DNA of 64,000 nt from Ilumatobacteraceae bacterium (GCA_021299715.1 JAJTEL010000006.1:1-64000); one strand, 5' to 3'. Counted from the stretch's first letter, positions 45,859 through 54,567 are shown. Notes: generated by a model from the sequence alone, not told the origin. Numbers and translations are program-made.

Positions 45859-46253
45859 TGCTTTCTAAACCGATCAATAACTGAAAGAGATGATGCATCA
45901 ACCCTTAATGATGGAATTCGCAGAAGACCAAAACCAGCAGTGTTCACAGAACATGCAACTCTGACCCGCACTGCATTTAGTGTCTCGTGACGTACAACTT
46001 GTGCTTGAACATCTGCACGGGTGCAATCGAGATCAAGTCTTTGCAACTCACGAATGCCTATCGAGACTGCTGTTCTCTGAGCGTTCTGTAGAGATTCTCT
46101 CGAAGCAGATCGAGCGGCGGTCTCGGCGACATGTTGCACCTGGGTTGCGGTCTGGGTCATTCGACCTGCGTAGACAATGAGGAGTAACAGCGTTACGAAA
46201 CAGGGCACGAGAATTACCGTCTCTGCTGCAAGCGAGCCTCTTTCACTTCCCAC
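45855..46253 (-). CDS. TadE-like pseudopilin (second)
   Basis: The 132-residue protein begins with the TadE signature: a short polar leader with SERGSLAAETVILVPCF, containing the conserved Glu in the hydrophobic segment, then a long helix and a small extracytoplasmic domain with a cysteine pair. I use GTG 46253, which overlaps the preceding stop as TAGTG. The open frame to ATG 46295 would overlap the previous gene by 43 bases. Confidence 0.75.
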   Translation of the reverse strand: MGSERGSLAAETVILVPCFVTLLLLIVYAGRMTQTATQVQHVAETAARSASRESLQNAQRTAVSIGIRELQRLDLDCTRADVQAQVVRHETLNAVRVRVACSVNTAGFGLLRIPSLRVDASSLSVIDRFRKQ

Positions 46254-46654
46254 TATCGATACTGCTCTTGCTTGAAGGATTCCCATGGCGTCCACGCATT
46301 GGCTGATGCAATTTGTGGCAAGAACGAGACTGGTCCTGAAACCTTGACGCGTACGGTGACATGAACACCGTCGTGGCGAAATATCACTTCAGGAAATTCC
46401 AAAAGTTTCGAGTTCAAATCTCCCGTTACTCGTTGGACCTCGGAGACTGCACGTTGTTGTGCATCTGATGAGGGAGTTAGAGCACTCGCCACCGCGGCAC
46501 CGCGAAGGGCAGCCAACTCTGCAACATGTGTGTGATGAAAGATTGCACCAACGTGAAAGCACATAAACACGAGAAGAAAAACGACCGGGACGAGAACGAC
46601 AGTTTGCAGGCTGGTCTCGCCCCGGTCTTTCAGCGGATGATGGGCAGCAATCAT
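46253..46654 (-). CDS. TadE-like pseudopilin (first)
   Basis: The 133-residue protein has the leader KDRGETSLQTVVLVPVVFLL, in which GETSLQ and the hydrophobic helix fit a TadE-type class III signal, followed by an extracytoplasmic domain. Minor pilins of this type help pilus assembly. Its ATG overlaps the stop of the Flp-like pilin gene. Confidence 0.78.
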   Translation of the reverse strand: MIAAHHPLKDRGETSLQTVVLVPVVFLLVFMCFHVGAIFHHTHVAELAALRGAAVASALTPSSDAQQRAVSEVQRVTGDLNSKLLEFPEVIFRHDGVHVTVRVKVSGPVSFLPQIASANAWTPWESFKQEQYR

Positions 46655-46836
46655 CCGAGATTGAGAGAGTTAGCTTTCTCACGAACGCGGGTACTGATGA
46701 TGGCTCCCACACTGATGGCCAAAGCAACTAATGCAGCGGCCATCACTACGGTTGTCGCGCTCACTTCCCCACGTTCACGATCTAGTTCACGGGAGGCCGT
46801 GTACCGAATCCAGTAATACTGAAATAGTTCCTTCAT
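46651..46836 (-). CDS. Flp-type major pilin candidate
   Basis: The 61-residue peptide has a charged leader (about 1-23, ending DRERGEVSATT) and a single hydrophobic helix (VVMAAALVALAISVGAIIST) with a short tail. This matches the size and layout of actinobacterial Flp pilins. AGAAAGGA precedes the ATG. The prepilin peptidase would cut ahead of the helix, near GEVSA. It is the first gene after the membrane platform genes. Confidence 0.8.
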   Translation of the reverse strand: MKELFQYYWIRYTASRELDRERGEVSATTVVMAAALVALAISVGAIISTRVREKANSLNLG

Positions 46837-46857
46837 TGATTTTCCTTTCTGGCGAGT

Positions 46858-47547
46858 TCAGAACGAACTCATTGTTTGAACAAATGCCGGATACCCAACA
46901 AGCGTGAGAAATCCCATAAACAGCACAACGAGGGGAAGACCGATCTTTTCGGTGCGCTGTTCCTCATCAAACTCAACGCGAGCGAGGTTCTTTTTGCGCA
47001 ACGATTCCGCCTTAGTGACAAGAGATGTACGAACTCGAGCTCCGTGTTGCCCCGCTAGTTGCACTGTGTGTGCCACCTCAACAAGAGAACTCACTTGTAC
47101 TCGATGACCTAATTCAGCGAGCGAGTCCCAATATGAGACGCGCGCGCTTTGAGCTCTCATGACAGCTGTTCGAATCAATGAGAATCCGGGCCCATCTCCA
47201 GAGTGCGAAGCCGCAAGAACCGACGTTTCAATCCCGGCCCCGCCTGCCACCATCACATTTACGAGATCTAGAAAAACTGCCGTTGCAAGATCTAGTTGAC
47301 GCCGAACGCTCTCAGCATCCCGAAAAATACGCCGAGCCGGTTGCGTACTGTACAGAACTGCACCAACAACGGACAGCACAACAACACACATCGCTGTTGA
47401 TCTACTGAAAGTCGTGAGCGCACTCACACTGATGACAGCTGCAATCCCTGTTGAGACAGAAGTGACGCGCACGACAGATTGCCGATGGGTCACGGCACAG
47501 ATTTCTAGTAGTTCAGTATCGGCTTCGTCTGCAATCCACTGAGTCAT
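46858..47547 (-). CDS. tadC: Tad membrane platform protein TadC
   Basis: The 229-residue type II secretion F-like protein has hydrophobic segments near residues 28-65 and at the C-terminus (LPLVVLFMGFLTLVGYPAFV), with the GspF core AVFLDLVNVMVAGGAGIETS. ATG 47547 overlaps the tadB stop as ATGA, which is why I prefer it to the open frame at 47634. It forms the inner-membrane base with TadB. Confidence 0.85.
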   Translation of the reverse strand: MTQWIADEADTELLEICAVTHRQSVVRVTSVSTGIAAVISVSALTTFSRSTAMCVVVLSVVGAVLYSTQPARRIFRDAESVRRQLDLATAVFLDLVNVMVAGGAGIETSVLAASHSGDGPGFSLIRTAVMRAQSARVSYWDSLAELGHRVQVSSLVEVAHTVQLAGQHGARVRTSLVTKAESLRKKNLARVEFDEEQRTEKIGLPLVVLFMGFLTLVGYPAFVQTMSSF

Positions 47548-48251
47548 GAATGGCCACCAAATGTATTGAGAAAACGTTGAGGGGCCTTCAATGTGGTCAT
47601 TTGGCGAAGCCATATCAATCCGCATACAAAACATGCCGCGGTAAGCGCAAGAAAGAAGAAACCTTGCGGTGTAAAGAACGGCGCAACATACGACGGATTA
47701 AGAACCAACAACCCCGAACAAAACCCTGCGATGGAGTAGTTGATAATTCGAACGGCCGTGCGAGAACGAGCTCGAGAAACCCACACGCGGAGATACAGGT
47801 CACATTCTGCTCGGGCACAGTCGCTGAGATGAGTTAACAGCGCACCAAAATCACGAGTTTGATGTCGAGCAGCAATGAGAAGTGAAGCCACCACAAAATC
47901 TGATGTGGGGTTGGCTAAGTCGTCAGCAAACTCACGCAGAGATTCTTCAAGTGTGCTGTAGCGAAGTGAAGCGACAAGGCGTTGAACATGGGGTTCAATT
48001 ACCGCCGGAGGAAATTCGCCGGTTGCTGTTATTGCTTGTTCAATTCCAGCCGATGCCGAGATGGCATCACGAAGGCTTTCGGTCCACACAGCAATAGCCG
48101 TCACTCGTTCCCGTTGATCTTCAACACTCACCCGGGTGAACAAATTCTTGGCACGTGATAGGTGCCCTACTGATCCAGTTCGTCCAAAGACTGCAATAGA
48201 AAGGCCTACCCCTACGAGAAGACCAGCTAGGAGAAGGACTAGGAGGCCCAT
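47544..48251 (-). CDS. tadB: Tad membrane platform protein TadB
   Basis: The 235-residue protein has an N-terminal helix (2-22), a GspF-like cytoplasmic part (WTESLRDAISASAGIEQAI, FVVASLLIAARHQTRDFGALL split) and two C-terminal helices (about 165-215). It overlaps the end of the ATPase gene by 13 bases and couples to TadC. Confidence 0.85.
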   Translation of the reverse strand: MGLLVLLLAGLLVGVGLSIAVFGRTGSVGHLSRAKNLFTRVSVEDQRERVTAIAVWTESLRDAISASAGIEQAITATGEFPPAVIEPHVQRLVASLRYSTLEESLREFADDLANPTSDFVVASLLIAARHQTRDFGALLTHLSDCARAECDLYLRVWVSRARSRTAVRIINYSIAGFCSGLLVLNPSYVAPFFTPQGFFFLALTAACFVCGLIWLRQMTTLKAPQRFLNTFGGHS

Positions 48252-49525
48252 GATGACGTCCGACGATGTGAGAAACCAAACTCCTCTAATACTTCTTGTG
48301 TAGCCAACCGAAGCGAAACAAAGTTGTGCTGCGATTGAGTTCGAGAGAAGATTTCATTTGTAAGAATTCCGACACCGTCTGATTGCACAACTTCGTGAAT
48401 CGATGTAACCGTTCGCGTGTCTCCAATCAATTGAACATGAACAACAAAATTCAACGATGTAGAAATGAGCAGATTGATTGCATCTGCCGGTACACCCGTC
48501 TGTGCCATTGCGACATATGCCAAGAGTTTTGGAAAGACGTTTCGCGGGCTATCTGCATGGATGGTGCACATTGAGCCGTTGTTGCCTTGACTCATGGCAA
48601 GAAGCATGGGAAACGCTTCGGCTCCGCGCACTTCGCCAATGACAACTCGATCGGGATCCATGCGGAGTGCCATTCGAGCTAGATCGCTCATAGAGATTGC
48701 ACCCGTGCCTTCCATATTGGGCGATCGAGACTGCAGAGCATCGTGATCTGGGTGTGCATCCTCAAAGCGGTCGATCCCTAGTTCAAATGCATCTTCTATG
48801 GTGACAATTCGCTCCGACCGCGGAACTTCATTGATGAGCGCGCGCAACAACGTCGTCTTCCCGGATCCGGTTCCCCCTGCAACAATGATGTTGTGCTTAG
48901 ACCGCACAGCGGCCGCGAGAAATTCTGCCGTCTCGGCTGTGAGCATGTTTCGAGACACAAGTTCAGCAAGGTGTGAATAGTCGAAGCGATGGCGACGAAT
49001 GACAAGCGATGGACGAAGTGAAACATCCATAGCTGCAAAGACTCGGGAGCCGTCCCGGAGTTGAAGATTCAATTCTGGATGCGCAGCATCGAAACGTTGT
49101 TCACGATGCCCCATACGCGAAGCAATTCGTCGGATGAGATCGATAAGTTCCTCATCAGTCTCGGCAATTGGGTCAACCTCGCGACGTTCCCCATTACGCA
49201 TCTTTAACCACACGGGACGATTCCCTCGAACGTGAATATCTGAGACGTCATCATCGTCGAGTAGTGGTTCTAATTTCCCTAATCCCAGAACTCGAGCTAT
49301 TGCATCGTCAATAAGTCGACGTTCAGTTAGTTCTGATGAAAAATCATGAGTCCAGCCTTGTTGCACTTGATCACGCCGAATGAATTCTTCTGCTGTTTGT
49401 CTAGCCAGGGCCCGCTCTTCATCAGTGCTGGCTACTGGCAAATCGCTCTGATGGCGTCGCACACGATCATCAGCAAGAGAAGTTGCAATTGCACGAGCAA
49501 TTTCAGCCGATGTAGAAGAGTTCAT
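48239..49525 (-). CDS. cpaF: Tad pilus assembly ATPase (CpaF/TadA)
   Basis: The 428-residue secretion ATPase powers pilus assembly. It has the N-terminal domain (about 60-160), Walker A VAGGTGSGKTTL, the Asp box IVTIEDAFELG, Walker B RMDPDRVVIGEVRGAEAF and the His box in GSMCTIHADSPRN. Its ATG overlaps the preceding gene (ATGA). I use the symbol cpaF to avoid confusion with the tRNA deaminase tadA in this window. Confidence 0.93.
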   Translation of the reverse strand: MNSSTSAEIARAIATSLADDRVRRHQSDLPVASTDEERALARQTAEEFIRRDQVQQGWTHDFSSELTERRLIDDAIARVLGLGKLEPLLDDDDVSDIHVRGNRPVWLKMRNGERREVDPIAETDEELIDLIRRIASRMGHREQRFDAAHPELNLQLRDGSRVFAAMDVSLRPSLVIRRHRFDYSHLAELVSRNMLTAETAEFLAAAVRSKHNIIVAGGTGSGKTTLLRALINEVPRSERIVTIEDAFELGIDRFEDAHPDHDALQSRSPNMEGTGAISMSDLARMALRMDPDRVVIGEVRGAEAFPMLLAMSQGNNGSMCTIHADSPRNVFPKLLAYVAMAQTGVPADAINLLISTSLNFVVHVQLIGDTRTVTSIHEVVQSDGVGILTNEIFSRTQSQHNFVSLRLATQEVLEEFGFSHRRTSSWAS

Positions 49526-50079
49526 TTGCTATCTCCAATGTGTGAAACGAAAAGTGGCCCCGATCGTGCGACGTCAATGAGCATTTTTTTCGGAGCGCGA
49601 ACCGTGATGATGGTTGATGTTGAAACTTCATTAGGTGTACTGAGATCAACGACGGTGGCCTCCTCCTGGAGTATCCGTGCCTCTCCGGTTCCGTCGAGTC
49701 CTGGCGTCACCGCTATTTCCACAATGTGGCCAACTTCTAACTTCGGAGGAAAATGTCCAATCTCAACTGAGAGAGGAATGAACGCTTCATTCGCCAGTAG
49801 TTCGCGTGACGTATTCACCTGTTTTACGGATTCCGGTTGAATCTCGCCACTCGTGGTAACGGAAACAGGTTTGTTCATCATGAGCGCAAAAACGAGTGCA
49901 ACACCTGCAAGGACAACCGTGGCACCAATGAGCAGGTCTTTTCGCCGCAACGACAACCCACCTGCACCTGCTGCATCAGCCCGATCGCGGAGAGCGGATA
50001 GTCGGTCTGCTGACGACAAAGCACCTGGCCTGTGTAGTGAGTCCACGATTCGTCTCCCCTCGTCTCTGATGTCCACCAC
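49522..50079 (-). CDS. SAF/RcpC-like Tad-cluster membrane protein
   Basis: The protein (about 185 residues from GTG 50079; frame open to 50124) has a cytoplasmic N-terminus, one membrane helix (LLIGATVVLAGVALVFALM) and an extracytoplasmic domain with AFIPLSVEIGHFPPKLEVGH and VRAPKKMLIDVARSG. The layout matches SAF-domain (RcpC/CpaB-like) proteins encoded ahead of the Tad ATPase in actinobacteria. The start is uncertain: two GTG codons (50079, 50076) and a TTG (50124) are possible. It heads the Tad operon. Confidence 0.65.
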   Translation of the reverse strand: MVDIRDEGRRIVDSLHRPGALSSADRLSALRDRADAAGAGGLSLRRKDLLIGATVVLAGVALVFALMMNKPVSVTTSGEIQPESVKQVNTSRELLANEAFIPLSVEIGHFPPKLEVGHIVEIAVTPGLDGTGEARILQEEATVVDLSTPNEVSTSTIITVRAPKKMLIDVARSGPLFVSHIGDSK

Positions 50080-50137
50080 AAATGTGTGGGCGGGCAACGT
50101 ATGGACGGAAGAACGAAAGTTCAAGTCAGCGAAATGC

Positions 50138-50143
50138 TGTCAA
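50138..50143 (-). promoter_or_regulatory. Candidate -35 (TTGACA) of the Tad operon
   Basis: TTGACA on the minus strand is a perfect -35 match. A poor -10 (ACTTTC) lies 17 bases downstream, so the promoter may need an activator. A transcript from here would exclude the TTG start at 50124. Confidence 0.35.
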
Positions 50144-50152
50144 GTCACCCTC

Positions 50153-50158
50153 TAGCCT
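50153..50158 (+). promoter_or_regulatory. -10 element of map (leaderless)
   Basis: TAGCCT ends 7 bases before ATG 50166. This settles the start against the open frame that begins at 50082. Confidence 0.5.
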
Positions 50159-50165
50159 TGTACTC

Positions 50166-51143
50166 ATGACTCAGGCACCAGAAACACTGCCCGCCTCCAA
50201 CGACCCCTGTTGGTGCGGCAGCGGACGCAAATACAAGCGGTGCCACAAGGGAACCGAAGGCCGTATCCAGCCAGGGGTCATCAGCCCTATGCGGTATGTG
50301 CCAGACACCATCGCAAAGCCTCCGTATGCAGATACGGGTGTTGTTCCTCGCTACGACGAATCACGAGTAAAGAGTGCCGACGTTATTGAGCGCATGCGAG
50401 TTGCTGGTGCCGCAGCATCCGAAATTCTGCGCCGTGCTGGCGAGTTTGTTCGGCCCGGAATCACCACCGATGAAATTGACATCTTCGTACACGATCTCAC
50501 CATTGAAATGGGTGGTTACCCAAGTCCGTTGAACTATCACGGATACCCCAAGAGTGTGTGCACAAGTGTGAATGAAGTGATCTGTCATGGCATTCCAGAT
50601 TCACGTGTTCTTGAAGACGGCGACATTGTGAACTTAGATGTCACCATTTACTTAAACGGTGTTCACGGCGACACAAATGGAACATTTGCTGTTGGCAACA
50701 TTTCACAAGAAGACCGCAACCTCATTCGCGTGACCGAAGAATGCTTGTGGTACGGAATTGAAGCCGTGAAGCCAGGTGTTTCCATTAATGAAATTGGACG
50801 CGCCATTGAAGTACATGCAAAGAAGCACAAGTACGGAATTGTTCGCGCTTTCATTGGTCACGGAATTGGCGAGAACTTCCACACCGACATTCAAGTTCTT
50901 CACTACTACGACCCACGCAACACAATGATTTTGCGTGAGGGTATGACCTTCACCATTGAACCCATGATTACTGCAAGCGGCGAATTCCGCCACAAGATGT
51001 GGGATGACGATTGGACTGCAGTGACTGCTGATGGCAGCCGTACCGCGCAGTTCGAGCACACCATGGTTGTCACTTCAGATGGAGTCGATGTCCTTACCGC
51101 TGGCCCTGGCGCAGTTTCACCCTGTGCACCTTGGAACCGCTAA
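50166..51143 (+). CDS. map: Methionine aminopeptidase type I with SEC-C zinc motif
   Basis: The enzyme removes N-terminal methionine from new proteins. The 325-residue protein has an N-terminal SEC-C motif (CWCGSGRKYKRCH, residues 15-27) that binds zinc and is thought to contact the ribosome, as in MetAP type 1c. The pita-bread domain follows, with metal ligands in NLDVTIYLNGVHGDTNG (two Asp), GHGIGENFH (His), FTIEPMI (Glu) and QFEHTMVV (Glu). ATG 50166 is set by the SEC-C start and TAGCCT 7 bases upstream. Confidence 0.95.
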   Translation: MTQAPETLPASNDPCWCGSGRKYKRCHKGTEGRIQPGVISPMRYVPDTIAKPPYADTGVVPRYDESRVKSADVIERMRVAGAAASEILRRAGEFVRPGITTDEIDIFVHDLTIEMGGYPSPLNYHGYPKSVCTSVNEVICHGIPDSRVLEDGDIVNLDVTIYLNGVHGDTNGTFAVGNISQEDRNLIRVTEECLWYGIEAVKPGVSINEIGRAIEVHAKKHKYGIVRAFIGHGIGENFHTDIQVLHYYDPRNTMILREGMTFTIEPMITASGEFRHKMWDDDWTAVTADGSRTAQFEHTMVVTSDGVDVLTAGPGAVSPCAPWNR

Positions 51144-51154
51144 CCACAAAGTCG

Positions 51155-51160
51155 TAGCGT
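51155..51160 (+). promoter_or_regulatory. -10 element of coaA (leaderless)
   Basis: TAGCGT ends 7 bases before the coaA GTG at 51168. Confidence 0.5.
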
Positions 51161-51167
51161 CAGAGCC

Positions 51168-52100
51168 GTGATTGACACACAGAACCCTGATCGCTATCTG
51201 GCGTTTAGTCGCGACGAGTGGGCAGAGCTTCGCGCCGCTACTCCTCTCACCATTCGTGAGCGTGAACTTGAAATGTTGCGCGGTATCAACGACAAGATTG
51301 ATCTTGACGAAGTAGCCGCGGTGTATCTGCCCCTCACCCGCCTTATCAATCTGTATGTCAGTGCTACGCAAAATCTGCACAAGGTGTCTGCGACATTCTT
51401 GGGAACAATGGCGCCGAAGGTTCCCTATGTCATTGGTATCGCAGGAAGCGTTGCAGTGGGAAAGAGCACTTTCGCTCGTATTTTGCAGTCACTTCTTACG
51501 AGATGGCCAGATCATCCACGAGTAGACCTCATCACCACCGACGGCTTCTTATTTCCCAACGCAGTACTCGACGACCGCGGAATTATGAATCGAAAAGGTT
51601 TTCCAGAAAGCTACGACACCAAAGCATTGTTGAAATTCCTTCGTGACCTGAAGAGCGGAACCGCCGAAGTAACCGCACCGGTGTACAGCCATGTGGTGTA
51701 CGACATTGTTGATGGCGAGAACATCTCTGTGTGCCAACCCGACATTCTGATTCTTGAGGGTTTGAATGTTCTGCAAGTTGGCAGCGAATCAAATGAGTTC
51801 GTGTCCGACTACTTTGACTTCTCTATCTACATTGATGCAGACGAAGAACATATTGAGCAGTGGTACATAGAGCGGTTCCAAACGTTGCGCGAAACAGTGT
51901 TCCGTGACCCCAACAGCTTTTTCCAAAACTATGCACATCTCTCGGATGAAGAGGCCGTTGCTACAGCACGAGCTATCTGGCGTGAGATCAACGGTAAGAA
52001 CCTGGTGGAGAATATTGAACCAACCAAGTCACGTGCATCTTTATTAGTGCATAAAGGTGCAGATCACCGCGTGACTGACGTGCAGTTGCGCCGTCTCTAG
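51168..52100 (+). CDS. coaA: Pantothenate kinase type I
   Basis: CoaA phosphorylates pantothenate, the committed step of coenzyme A synthesis, and is usually inhibited by CoA. The 310-residue protein has the P-loop [33 protein letters not shown] and EGLNVLQ, and ends close to the usual RKL-type tail. It follows map by 24 bases but has its own leaderless promoter. Confidence 0.96.
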   Translation: MIDTQNPDRYLAFSRDEWAELRAATPLTIRERELEMLRGINDKIDLDEVAAVYLPLTRLINLYVSATQNLHKVSATFLGTMAPKVPYVIGIAGSVAVGKSTFARILQSLLTRWPDHPRVDLITTDGFLFPNAVLDDRGIMNRKGFPESYDTKALLKFLRDLKSGTAEVTAPVYSHVVYDIVDGENISVCQPDILILEGLNVLQVGSESNEFVSDYFDFSIYIDADEEHIEQWYIERFQTLRETVFRDPNSFFQNYAHLSDEEAVATARAIWREINGKNLVENIEPTKSRASLLVHKGADHRVTDVQLRRL

Positions 52101-52107
52101 TTCGAAA

Positions 52108-53364
52108 TCAGTCCTCGGCGCTGTCGTCGAGCTCAGATTCAGCTTGCTCAATTTCCTTGAACGCCTCCTGCACAGAAAGCAGCGTTTCATCTGATGCCAA
52201 CACGCCTTGTGCCTTGGTGAGCTCGTCGATTTCACGAATTGGCTTGCGTAGGTTGGACATCACGCGACCAGTTGTAACGGCCTTCAATTTTTTCTGAATG
52301 TTGTCGAAGTGCTTTGAGATCTCGGTGAGGTATTTGACGTACTGAGTCCATGCTTTGCTGAAACCAGTCAACAGACCGAGAATTTCCTTTGCGTTTTGTT
52401 CCATATGAAAACTGTCGGTTGCTTGTCGTACAACCCCCAAGAATGCATACAACGTCAACGGAGAGCACAGAACAACTTTCTTGCTCAAGGCCGAGTCAAT
52501 CAATGTGGGCTTGTGTTGCTGAATGAATCCGATGACGCTCTCATTTGGAATAAAGAGCAGTACATAATCCAGCGCATTGCGATTTGACTGCGAGACATAA
52601 TCGCGTCGTTCAAGCTCTTTCACACGGTCTTCAACGTTCTTCAAAAACTGATCGCGATACATGTTGCGTGAATTTTCATCTGACGCTTCGAAATACTTGA
52701 GATAGTTGTCAACCGGGAATTTGGAGTCGAGGTACAACACACGGTCTGGTGGCAGATAGAAGCTGTAGTCAGGCTTTCCACCGTCGCCAAGAATTTCTTG
52801 CTTTTCGTAGTTGATTCCACGTTCAAATCCGGCGTGAGACAAGATGTCTTCCAACATTCGCTCGCCCCAGTTGCCTCGGCCCTGAGCACTAGACAGCACG
52901 TTTCGCAAAGCTTGTGTTTGTGTGGCCAGACCTTTGACAGCTTCGTCAACATTGCCGAACTTCTCGGTGTTGTGGGTATGCAACTTTTCAACTTCTTTAC
53001 CCAATGTCGCAATCTTTTGTTCAAATGGTTGCAAGAGGTTTTTTGTTTGTGCTTCAAGCGCATCCCGTTGAGCGTTCAAACGTTCATCGGCTTGTTGGCC
53101 GGCCGATTCATTTGCCTTTGTCAAAACATCAGCAGCAACTTCTCGAATCTTTGACTCGACTGCACCTTGCACACCAGTACTGATGGCATTCACATCTAGA
53201 GCCGCTTTGACGGCCTCAACAATTGGAGCAATATCCACTGGGGCAGCAACCACGCTTGGAGAGACTGGAGCCGACGTCTGCTTCATGTTCCTCTGCAGAA
53301 AAACAATGCCGCCACCCATCACGGCAATCAAAACAACAAATAGCCCAATTACGAGAGATTCCAT
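52108..53364 (-). CDS. rmuC: DNA recombination protein RmuC
   Basis: The 418-residue protein has an N-terminal membrane helix (about 4-23), a coiled-coil region (about 60-145) and the RmuC nuclease-fold domain (RGNWGERMLEDILSHAGFERG, KPDYSFYLP, LDSKFPVDNY, VLLFIPNESVIGF). RmuC limits inversions and other rearrangements at short inverted repeats. CAGAAT ends 6 bases before the ATG, and an 8-bp perfect inverted repeat overlaps it. It ends 7 bases from coaA, convergently. Confidence 0.93.
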   Translation of the reverse strand: MESLVIGLFVVLIAVMGGGIVFLQRNMKQTSAPVSPSVVAAPVDIAPIVEAVKAALDVNAISTGVQGAVESKIREVAADVLTKANESAGQQADERLNAQRDALEAQTKNLLQPFEQKIATLGKEVEKLHTHNTEKFGNVDEAVKGLATQTQALRNVLSSAQGRGNWGERMLEDILSHAGFERGINYEKQEILGDGGKPDYSFYLPPDRVLYLDSKFPVDNYLKYFEASDENSRNMYRDQFLKNVEDRVKELERRDYVSQSNRNALDYVLLFIPNESVIGFIQQHKPTLIDSALSKKVVLCSPLTLYAFLGVVRQATDSFHMEQNAKEILGLLTGFSKAWTQYVKYLTEISKHFDNIQKKLKAVTTGRVMSNLRKPIREIDELTKAQGVLASDETLLSVQEAFKEIEQAESELDDSAED

Positions 53365-53373
53365 CCGGTCATT

Positions 53374-53393
53374 CTGACAGAGGGGTCTGTCAG
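53374..53393. promoter_or_regulatory. Perfect inverted repeat over the rmuC promoter
   Basis: CTGACAGA-GGGG-TCTGTCAG is an 8-4-8 perfect inverted repeat, 9 bases upstream of the rmuC ATG and overlapping its CAGAAT -10. No T tract follows, so an operator is more likely than a terminator. Confidence 0.5.
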
Positions 53394-53406
53394 CGGGTCG
53401 TACTAC

Positions 53407-53766
53407 TTAGCGGTGCAGTGCGTTCAAATAGTTGTACACCGTGATGCGAGATACACCCATTGCGTCGGCAACATCTTCCACTGCACGACGAAGAATAAAA
53501 GCACCGCGTTGATCTAATAACTTCACTGCAAGTTGCTTTTCGTGTCGCGACAAATTTGGAAGTGGGCAGCCGAGTTCTTTTTCCACTTGTTCTATAAGCC
53601 GGTCAAGTGCGCCATACAACTTTGGCAAACGAACCGCAGCAATAATCTCGCCTTCCCATTCCAAGGCCATGTCGCTAATGCGAGCATCGTCGACGGAAAT
53701 GAGCTGTGCACCCACCGCATCGAGGATGGGCTTTACCGCAGTCAGTAACGGGTGTTGGATAAACAC
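53407..53766 (-). CDS. Helix-turn-helix (HTH_22/YheO-type) regulator
   Basis: The 119-residue protein has a short N-terminal part (LTAVKPILDAVGAQLI) and a C-terminal HTH of the type LSRHEKQLAVKLLDQRGAF then VEDVADAMGVSRITVYNYLN, which matches the domain at the end of YheO-like regulators. The PAS-like sensor of YheO is shortened. GTG 53766 starts 2 bases after the stop of the thiamine-binding gene, so the pair forms an operon. It may use its partner, or thiamine, as signal (inference). Confidence 0.75.
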   Translation of the reverse strand: MFIQHPLLTAVKPILDAVGAQLISVDDARISDMALEWEGEIIAAVRLPKLYGALDRLIEQVEKELGCPLPNLSRHEKQLAVKLLDQRGAFILRRAVEDVADAMGVSRITVYNYLNALHR

Positions 53767-53768
53767 CG

Positions 53769-54002
53769 TTATCCCACCACTTCCGTGTCAATAGTGATGT
53801 GCGTAGCGCCCAGTTCATATGCAGCAGTGACCAGGGCATTCAACGCTTCACCCACTTGGCTAGCAGACGTTGTAAACGACGAGCCGAACACCCCAATTTC
53901 AACGGGAACGCCAAGGGCCTCTACGGCCGCCACCGCGCGGGTAACCCGTTGCGGTGGGTCGCCTTCCTCAAACGGCTCGATAGTGAACTCAACCTTGATC
54001 AC
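53769..54002 (-). CDS. Thiamine-binding YkoF/MTH1187-family protein
   Basis: The 77-residue single ferredoxin-like domain reads VEFTIEPFEEGDPPQRV at the start and GATHITIDTEVV at the end, the pattern of the DUF77/MTH1187 thiamine (or pyrimidine) binding proteins. The GTG at 54002 is the start: the family begins here and TAGGCT ends 7 bases upstream; the frame is open to 54128 and would overlap the Nudix gene. Co-transcribed with an HTH regulator. Confidence 0.78.
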   Translation of the reverse strand: MIKVEFTIEPFEEGDPPQRVTRAVAAVEALGVPVEIGVFGSSFTTSASQVGEALNALVTAAYELGATHITIDTEVVG

Positions 54003-54009
54003 CCCACGA

Positions 54010-54015
54010 AGCCTA
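54010..54015 (-). promoter_or_regulatory. -10 element of the thiamine-binding/HTH operon
   Basis: TAGGCT on the minus strand ends 7 bases before GTG 54002 and lies before the end of the upstream Nudix gene. Confidence 0.45.
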
Positions 54016-54028
54016 TGGCTCAGGTGGG

Positions 54029-54556
54029 CTAGCGCCCCATGGGAAGGCGGGGAAGAACCAGCGCCACGCTGTCTGGCAATACCTGGTGGGTGCGTAGCCA
54101 CCCCATCAGCTCGCTCAGCGGCACCCACTCTGTGGCAACCACTTCCCCATCGCTAAATATGAAAGGCCCATCGGAGAAGCACACATAGGCGTCTGCCACC
54201 AGTTTCACATTGGAATCGTCATAGGCCCCACTGCCCAAGAGCTGCACGCTCACACCTGTCAGCCCTACCTCTTCGGCCAGCTCGCGTTCGGCTGCATCGC
54301 GACTGGCTTCACCCGGTGCCATCACCCCACCCACAGCAATGTCCCACCACCCTGGCCAGATGTCCTTTGAGAGGGAACGCTGATGAACAAGCACCTGATT
54401 GCTGCTGGAGACCACAGCAATAAACACCGCGCGATGACGAAGGACATGCTGACGCATCTGCTGGCGAGTCACCAATTGCAGGACACGACCATCTCGATCT
54501 ACTTCTTCCACCATTTCTAGGGGTGAGTTCTCTGGATGAGCCACCGACTGAGCCAT
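54029..54556 (-). CDS. Nudix hydrolase
   Basis: The 175-residue protein has a full Nudix box (GGVMAPGEASRDAAERELAE followed by EVGL). The N-terminal EEVDRDGRVLQLVTRQQMR and LRHRAVFIAVV resemble isopentenyl-diphosphate isomerase-like and YfcD-type Nudix proteins. Substrate unknown; a nucleoside diphosphate derivative is most likely. It is divergent from the amidohydrolase gene with 22 bases between start codons. Confidence 0.88.
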   Translation of the reverse strand: MAQSVAHPENSPLEMVEEVDRDGRVLQLVTRQQMRQHVLRHRAVFIAVVSSSNQVLVHQRSLSKDIWPGWWDIAVGGVMAPGEASRDAAERELAEEVGLTGVSVQLLGSGAYDDSNVKLVADAYVCFSDGPFIFSDGEVVATEWVPLSELMGWLRTHQVLPDSVALVLPRLPMGR

Positions 54557-54567
54557 TCACTTCTGCC

